Below are positions 3,524-5,291 of a stretch of 5,291 nt of DNA, one piece after another. This DNA comes from Verrucomicrobiota bacterium (lineage in GTDB: Bacteria; Verrucomicrobiota; Lentisphaeria; Oligosphaerales; JAFGRS01), in the NCBI GenBank assembly GCA_019136035.1, contig JAGVUW010000697.1, positions 1 through 5,291 of the forward strand, in the 5' to 3' direction. Position 1 is the stretch's first letter. Each line of letters begins with the position of its first letter. Below the pieces are notes generated by a model. That model searched no databases. It saw only the letters and a list, made by a program, of their open reading frames with translations, and was not told the DNA's origin. Made by a program: the position numbers and the translations under genes.

Positions 3524-5291
3524 ATGGCGGCTCGGCTGACTCCGGCGCCCATCGGCGCCGTGCGCTTTGAAGGCGGCTTCCTCGGCGAACGCGTGCGGGT
3601 CAACCGCGACGCCATCCTGCCGATCCTCTACGAGCAGTGCCGCGCCACCGGCCGCCTCGACGCCTGGGACTGGCGCCCGGGTCAGCCCAACCCGCCGCAC
3701 GTCTACTGGGACTCGGATGTCGCCAAGTGGGTCGAGGCCGCGGCCTACAGCCTGAGCCTCCACCCGGACGCGGCGCTCACGGGCCACATCGAGGCCCTCC
3801 TCGAACGCATGGCGCAGGCGCAGCTCCCGGATGGCTACCTCAACAGCTACTTCATCCGCGTCGCCCCCGAGCAGCGCTGGAAGAACCTCCGCGATCAGCA
3901 CGAGCTCTACTGCGCCGGCCACCTCATCGAGGCGGCCGTCGCCTACGCCCAGGCCACCGGCCGGACCGCCTTCCTGAGCATGATGCGGCGTTACGCCGAC
4001 CACATCGCCACCGTCTTTGGGAACGGCCCGGGACAGCGCCGCGGCTACCCCGGCCACGAAGAGATCGAGCTGGCCCTCATCCGGCTCTTCCGCGCCACCG
4101 GCGAGACGCGCTACCTCGACCTGGCGCGCTACTTCATCGACGAGCGCGGCCGCGCGCCGCACTACTTCGAACGCGAGGCCCGCGAACGCGGCGAGGACCC
4201 GGCGCGCTGGGGCAGCCGCGGCTACGACATCTTCCAGGCCCACCGGCCGGTCCGCGAACAGACCACCCCCGAGGGCCACGCCGTCCGCGCCTGCTACCTC
4301 TACGCCGCCATGGCCGACCTCGCCGCCGAGACCGACGACGACGGCCTGCGCGAGACCTGCCGGGCCCTCTGGAAGAACCTCACCCGGCGACGGCTCTACC
4401 TCACCGGCGGTGTCGGCTCCAGCGCCCACGGCGAGCGCTTCACCGTCGACTACGACCTGCCCAACGAGACGGCCTACGCCGAGACCTGCGCCAGCATCGC
4501 CCTGATGTTCTTCGCCCAGCGCATGCTCCACCTCGAGGCCGATGGCCAGTACGCCGATGTCATCGAGCAGGCCCTCTACAACGGCCTGCTCAGCGGCGTC
4601 TCGCTCGACGGCACGCGCTTCTTCTACGCCAATCCCCTGGCGGTCTACCCGAAGGCCTTCGGCTTCGGCATGAACCGCTTCCCCGCCGAGCGCCAGCCAT
4701 GGTTCGGCTGCGCCTGCTGCCCGCCGAACCTGGCCCGCGTCCTGGCCTCGCTGGGTGCCTTCGCCTACGCCACCTCGCCCGGCACCGCCTGGGTCAACCT
4801 CTACGCCGTCGGCAGCGCTGATCTCGACCTCGGCAGCGTGCGGCTGCGCCTGACGCAGGTGACCGACTACCCCTGGGACGGCCACGTGGCCATCACCGTC
4901 CAGCCGCGGCAGGCCGCCGCCTTCACCCTCGCCCTGCGCCTGCCGGGGTGGTGCGCCGACCCCACGCTCTGCATCAATGGCGACGCCGTCGCTATCGCCA
5001 GCGTCCGCCGGGATGGCTATGCGCACCTGGCGCGCACCTGGTCGCCCGGAGACTGCGTCGAGCTGACCCTGCCCATGCCGGTGCGGCGCGTCCGCGCCCA
5101 CCCGTCCGTGCGCCACGACGCCGGGCGGGTGGCCCTGCAGCGCGGCCCGGTCCTGTACTGCCTCGAGGAGGCCGACAACGGCCCCGACCTCGCGGCGCTG
5201 TCGCTGCCGCGGCGCGCCGCCGTGCGGGTCGACCGTCGCGGCAGCCCGTTCGCCGGCGTGCCGGTGCTGCGCGCCCGCGGCCGCCGCCTCG
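3524..5291 (+). CDS. GH127 (DUF1680) beta-L-arabinofuranosidase-type glycoside hydrolase, 3' end cut by window
   Basis: 589 complete codons are present; family members run to about 640-660 residues, so only the C-terminal end is missing. Family enzymes such as Bifidobacterium HypBA1 remove beta-L-arabinofuranose with a cysteine nucleophile held by zinc. All key residues appear in order, with numbers recalled for HypBA1 in brackets: H126 in HELYCAGHL (His142), H178 in GYPGHEE (His194), H252 in PEGHAVRA (His270), E304 in HGERF (acid/base Glu322), E320 and C322 in YAETCAS (zinc ligands Glu338, Cys340), C398 and C399 in CACCPPN (nucleophile Cys417, ligand Cys418). The offsets are a steady 16-19. 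An (alpha/alpha)-barrel portion is followed after about residue 410 by beta-rich sequence including GRVALQRGPVLYCLE (534-548). No signal peptide, so it is probably cytoplasmic and acts on imported oligosaccharides. Transcribed divergently from phosphofructokinase. Fold and mechanism are sure; the exact sugar is not, as DUF1680 relatives vary. Confidence 0.93.
   Translation, partial: MAARLTPAPIGAVRFEGGFLGERVRVNRDAILPILYEQCRATGRLDAWDWRPGQPNPPHVYWDSDVAKWVEAAAYSLSLHPDAALTGHIEALLERMAQAQLPDGYLNSYFIRVAPEQRWKNLRDQHELYCAGHLIEAAVAYAQATGRTAFLSMMRRYADHIATVFGNGPGQRRGYPGHEEIELALIRLFRATGETRYLDLARYFIDERGRAPHYFEREARERGEDPARWGSRGYDIFQAHRPVREQTTPEGHAVRACYLYAAMADLAAETDDDGLRETCRALWKNLTRRRLYLTGGVGSSAHGERFTVDYDLPNETAYAETCASIALMFFAQRMLHLEADGQYADVIEQALYNGLLSGVSLDGTRFFYANPLAVYPKAFGFGMNRFPAERQPWFGCACCPPNLARVLASLGAFAYATSPGTAWVNLYAVGSADLDLGSVRLRLTQVTDYPWDGHVAITVQPRQAAAFTLALRLPGWCADPTLCINGDAVAIASVRRDGYAHLARTWSPGDCVELTLPMPVRRVRAHPSVRHDAGRVALQRGPVLYCLEEADNGPDLAALSLPRRAAVRVDRRGSPFAGVPVLRARGRRL

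Noticed and set aside
2368..3615. A 415-codon minus-strand frame crossing the spacer and the first part of phosphofructokinase.
   Set aside because: It is out of frame with the kinase and includes translated tandem repeats (HGRTRTNTDG); the rest is Arg/Pro-rich noise.
3637..4821. A 394-codon plus-strand frame within GH127.
   Set aside because: It is a shifted frame of the real gene; the translation is Pro/Arg/His-rich without recognisable motifs.
3476..5116. A 546-codon open frame on the minus strand.
   Set aside because: It is the in-register antisense of GH127. It starts with a non-ATG codon inside the hydrolase gene, shows no domain, and the plus strand has every GH127 catalytic residue.

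Overview
This 5291-base window comes from a GC-rich bacterium (roughly 70% G+C by eye, with third codon positions almost always G or C). It holds three protein genes in two divergent transcription units, separated by a 512-base spacer full of repeats and inverted repeats. The mixture of gene types (a GH127 arabinofuranosidase-type hydrolase, a PF12831-type FAD oxidoreductase and a 'PPi-like' ATP-type phosphofructokinase), together with spacer DNA reading HGRTRTNTDG or GRRASGVG in translation, is the kind I associate with planctomycetes and other PVC or related environmental phyla. That assignment is an impression, not something the sequence proves.

Layout. Bases 1-1586, minus strand: an FAD-dependent oxidoreductase cut by the window edge at its 3' end, with 528 complete codons present. 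It contains two consecutive FAD-binding Rossmann units, the first degenerate. Bases 1587-1670: a short spacer with an 8-base tandem repeat and a small GC hairpin. Bases 1671-3011, minus strand: a complete 446-residue 6-phosphofructokinase with all catalytic motifs, a strong ribosome binding site and the Gly/Lys signature of ATP-dependent enzymes of the PPi-PFK-like clade. Bases 3012-3523: non-coding divergent control region holding candidate promoters for both directions, a 24-base dyad, interleaved tandem repeats and two abutting hairpins. Bases 3524-5291, plus strand: a GH127 (DUF1680) beta-L-arabinofuranosidase-type glycoside hydrolase, 589 complete codons, cut by the window edge at its 3' end, with its zinc/cysteine catalytic site intact.

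How they may work together: GH127 would release L-arabinofuranose-type sugars inside the cell, and phosphofructokinase commits hexose phosphate to glycolysis. The oxidoreductase probably shares a transcript with the phosphofructokinase and may oxidise a sugar or other small organic molecule, but its substrate cannot be read from the sequence. Functional linkage across the divergent spacer is inference.

Both edge-truncated genes are overlain on the opposite strand by very long stop-free frames. These run exactly in register with the real codons and are explained by avoidance of TTA, CTA and TCA codons; I treat them as artefacts. I found no tRNA, rRNA, CRISPR array, insertion sequence or defence system. 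The most unusual parts are the repeat mosaic in the spacer and the duplicated architecture of the oxidoreductase.
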